Shown: positions 50,886-52,739 of the stretch, piece by piece | How the letters are laid out: each line of letters begins with the position of its first letter | Numbering within the stretch: the stretch's first letter is position 1 | Source: Flavobacterium sp. ov086 | Lineage (GTDB): Bacteria; Bacteroidota; Bacteroidia; Flavobacteriales; Flavobacteriaceae | Direction of reading: 5' to 3' | Length of the DNA stretch: 52,739 nucleotides | Assembly: GCF_900187965.1 (NCBI RefSeq) | Contig: NZ_FZNL01000003.1 | Coordinates: 368,997-421,735 of the forward strand | Position numbers and translations under genes: made by a program | Notes under the pieces: model-generated | Told to the model about the DNA's origin: nothing | The model's input: only the letters and a program-made list of their open reading frames with translations | Databases searched by the model: none

Positions 50886-52286
50886 ATGAAAAGATTTTCA
50901 ACCTTATTTTTAGTTTCACTCCTTAGTGGTGCAACTACCCTTGGTGCTTACAAGTTATTATTTGACAGCAACAATTCTTTTTTTGGAAGAGGAAATTCTG
51001 TTGTTACTCTTGCCCCCAATTCATTCAGTAAAAATGTTGGATTAGCTGCCGAAACTGTTGATTTTACAGCTGCCGCAGACAAAACAGTTCATACGGTTGT
51101 TCACGTAAAAAATGTTTCGCGCAGAACAGTCAGTAATCCTATGATGGAATTTTTCTATGGTTATGGAGGTGCGCAACAACAAGAGCAGGTTGGTACGGGA
51201 TCTGGAGTCATCATTTCTGAAGATGGATATATCGTAACCAATAATCACGTAATTAAGGATGCGACCGAGATTGAAATTACATTAAACAATAAAAAATCAT
51301 ATCCGGCAAAACTTATTGGTACAGATTCTAAAATGGATATTGCATTACTAAAAATTAATGCCGACGAAAAACTTCCTTACACTGCTTTTGCCAATTCTGA
51401 TAACGTAAAAGTGGGCGAATGGGTTTTGGCTGTTGGTAATCCATACAATTTGACTTCGACTGTAACTGCGGGAATTGTTTCGGCGAAAGCCAGAAATTTA
51501 GACACAAAGGGAATTCAGTCTTTTATTCAAACTGATGCTGCGGTAAATCCTGGAAACAGTGGTGGTGCTTTGGTAAATGCAAGGGGAGAATTAATCGGTA
51601 TTAATACTATGATTTCGTCAATGACAGGTTCTTATGTTGGATATTCGTTTGCTGTTCCTTCTAATATCGCTCGAAAAATAATCGAAGATATTATGGAATT
51701 TGGTAATGTTCAGAGAGGAATTCTGGGTGTTGAAGGTGGTGAATTAAACAGTACTGCTTCAAAAGAATTAGGAATTACTGAAACACAAGGTTTTTATATT
51801 AGTAAAGTTTCTAAAAATTCAGGGGCCGAAAAAGCAGGTCTTGCCAAAGGAGATATTATTGTAAAACTTGATGAACAAAATATCGCAACTTATGCAGATC
51901 TTTCTGGATACATTAATACAAAACGCCCAAATGATGTTATTAAAGTAACTTATGTTAAAGATGGGAAAACTAAAACAGTTCCGGTAACTTTAAGTAAAAA
52001 CGAGTTTTATAGTACTGAATTTAAAGGAATCGAATTAGAAAATATCGATGCTACCGATAAAAAGAAATTCAGAATTGATTATGGTGTAAAAATCAAAAAC
52101 ATCAATAATGAAAACCTGATGCAATATCAAAATGAATTACAAGGCAATATTATTTTAAGTATCGATAATGTTAAAGCAACAAATATTGAAAGCGTTTCTA
52201 AACTTTTAAGTAAAAAAGACGAAGGACAAAGTATACGTCTTGAAATGATAAATAAAAATGGAGAAGTTCTTCGAATCATTATTTAA
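50886..52286 (+). CDS. HtrA/DegP-type periplasmic serine protease
   Basis: A 466-residue protease with an N-terminal membrane anchor or signal (about 4-24). The trypsin-like domain (about 100-280) has the triad His121 (TNNHVI), Asp151 (KMDIALL) and Ser225 (GNSGGAL). A PDZ domain (about 285-370: GFYISKVSKNSGAEKAGLAKGDIIVKLDEQNI) is followed by a second PDZ-like domain (about 380-466), which is less conserved. Such proteins degrade or refold damaged envelope proteins. Flanked downstream by a hairpin and an IS3 element. Confidence 0.93.
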   Translation: MKRFSTLFLVSLLSGATTLGAYKLLFDSNNSFFGRGNSVVTLAPNSFSKNVGLAAETVDFTAAADKTVHTVVHVKNVSRRTVSNPMMEFFYGYGGAQQQEQVGTGSGVIISEDGYIVTNNHVIKDATEIEITLNNKKSYPAKLIGTDSKMDIALLKINADEKLPYTAFANSDNVKVGEWVLAVGNPYNLTSTVTAGIVSAKARNLDTKGIQSFIQTDAAVNPGNSGGALVNARGELIGINTMISSMTGSYVGYSFAVPSNIARKIIEDIMEFGNVQRGILGVEGGELNSTASKELGITETQGFYISKVSKNSGAEKAGLAKGDIIVKLDEQNIATYADLSGYINTKRPNDVIKVTYVKDGKTKTVPVTLSKNEFYSTEFKGIELENIDATDKKKFRIDYGVKIKNINNENLMQYQNELQGNIILSIDNVKATNIESVSKLLSKKDEGQSIRLEMINKNGEVLRIII

Positions 52287-52299
52287 TTATAATTGTACA

Positions 52300-52335
52300 T
52301 TTTCATTCGAAGTTTGTAGTTGCTACGAATGAAAA
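52300..52335 (+). terminator. Hairpin after the HtrA gene
   Basis: TTTTCATTCG and CGAATGAAAA form a 10-bp stem with a 16-base loop, 14 bases after the stop. There is no long T-run after it, so it is a moderate terminator candidate. Confidence 0.5.
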
Positions 52336-52417
52336 CTAAAAAATTCTCCAAGTAAACACAGTTTCAAAAGCCATCTTAGAAATTAGACTGCACCCAAAAG
52401 TTTAGACAAATTTATAA

Positions 52418-52739
52418 TTAAGTTTGATAATAATGAGCTCGATATTTTATCGGGCTCATTTTGTTTAAATTTGATTTAATTCTTTCGTTATTGTAATATA
52501 TTATATACTTATTAATTTCTTTTTTTAATTGTTCTATTGATTTAAATTTTTGGGTATAAAACATTTCAGATTTTAATATTCCAAAGAAGTTTTCAATAAT
52601 TGCATTATCTAGGCAGTTTCCTTTTCTTGACATGCTTTGTTTGATTCCTTTTTGTTTTAATAAAAGTTGGTAATGATTCATTTGGTATTGCCAGCCTTGG
52701 TCTGAATGAAGTATTAAATTTGTATTATCTGGTATTTTT
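52418..52739 (-). CDS. IS3-family transposase OrfB, C-terminal part (cut by the window edge)
   Basis: The frame is open without interruption from the right edge to the stop at 52418; the Met at 52681 is internal, not the start. Visible residues begin KIPDNTNLILHSDQGWQYQ, then MSRKGNCLDNAIIENFFGIL and EINKYIIYYNNERIKSNLNK. This is the rve integrase core of IS3/IS150 OrfB, with the middle Asp (HSDQG) and the catalytic Glu (IENFF) of the DDE triad. There is no frameshift in the visible portion, so this copy may be intact. Confidence 0.92.
   Translation of the reverse strand, partial: KIPDNTNLILHSDQGWQYQMNHYQLLLKQKGIKQSMSRKGNCLDNAIIENFFGILKSEMFYTQKFKSIEQLKKEINKYIIYYNNERIKSNLNKMSPIKYRAHYYQT
52435..52457. 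other. Hairpin at the transposase 3' end
   Basis: GAGCTCGATA and TATCGGGCTC (one mismatch) pair across the last codons of the transposase. It could reduce transcription into or out of the element. Confidence 0.45.

Larger units (their letters stand above)
52386..52739 (-). mobile_element. IS3-family (IS150-type) element, right part only
   Basis: The right edge of the window cuts this element. The outer end near 52386-52410 reads TGCACCCAAAAGTTTAGACA, of the kind found at IS3-family termini. The second inverted repeat, target duplication and orfA lie outside. Confidence 0.75.

Overview
The window looks like an ordinary chromosomal segment of a Flavobacterium-type bacterium (Bacteroidota, Flavobacteriia). 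The base composition is AT-rich. Several genes carry the Bacteroidota -7 promoter motif (TAnnTTTG) rather than an E. coli-like promoter. TonB-linked plug and CarboxypepD_reg-like modules, split methylmalonyl-CoA mutase subunits and Flavobacteriia-style short intergenic palindromes all fit. No search was run, so species-level placement is not attempted.

Layout. 1-6.6 kb (mostly minus): a LytS-type histidine kinase, a porin-like outer-membrane protein, a di-heme cytochrome c peroxidase lipoprotein, a PhoX-like lipoprotein and a PPK2 polyphosphate kinase. 6.9-9.3 kb (plus): poorly characterised secreted or propeller-like proteins, with a perfect 32-bp-arm inverted repeat between two of them. 9.5-16 kb (plus): an ECF sigma factor, an anti-sigma-like membrane protein, a vWA/YfbK-type protein with a SusC-like N-terminus, a SIMPL protein, a scramblase-like protein, an SDR and an unknown. 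16-27.4 kb (minus): mtaB, then GNAT, HAD, DUF2007, alpha/beta hydrolase, a one-domain DEAD-like ATPase, an NtrC-like regulator without a DNA-binding domain, a NatAB-type ABC exporter and dnaJ-grpE; one unknown secreted protein (17991-18509) lies on plus within this stretch. 27.4-28.3 kb: a tRNA-Trp between two copies of a nested palindrome.

28.3-35.9 kb: hisS, a MacB/FtsX-type permease, prmC, GNAT, ribD-HAD, an IMPACT protein and a thioesterase. 36.1-41.5 kb (plus): dnaA, a low-molecular-weight phosphatase, an RsmI-like methyltransferase, a TonB-C-terminal protein, an aminotransferase and a dienoyl-CoA reductase-like SDR. 41.8-47 kb (plus): udk, a FtsB/DivIC-like protein, mutA, a two-gene toxin-antitoxin cassette and mutB. 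47-50.7 kb (minus): a lysozyme-like protein, mltG, GNAT and dapF. 50.9-52.3 kb: an HtrA protease. The right edge cuts an IS3-family element.

Most genes are housekeeping: translation (hisS, prmC, mtaB, tRNA-Trp), protein folding and quality control (grpE-dnaJ, HtrA), replication initiation (dnaA), cell wall (mltG, dapF, FtsB-like), riboflavin (ribD), nucleotide salvage (udk) and propionyl/methylmalonyl-CoA metabolism (mutAB). No phage, CRISPR or recognised defence locus was seen. The most unusual points are the toxin-antitoxin pair lodged between mutA and mutB, the shared plug-like domain in the anti-sigma-like and vWA proteins, several conserved proteins missing an expected domain (NtrC-like, DEAD-like, DnaJ), and a dense set of dispersed intergenic palindromes, one of which appears to have supplied a spurious N-terminal extension to a reading frame.
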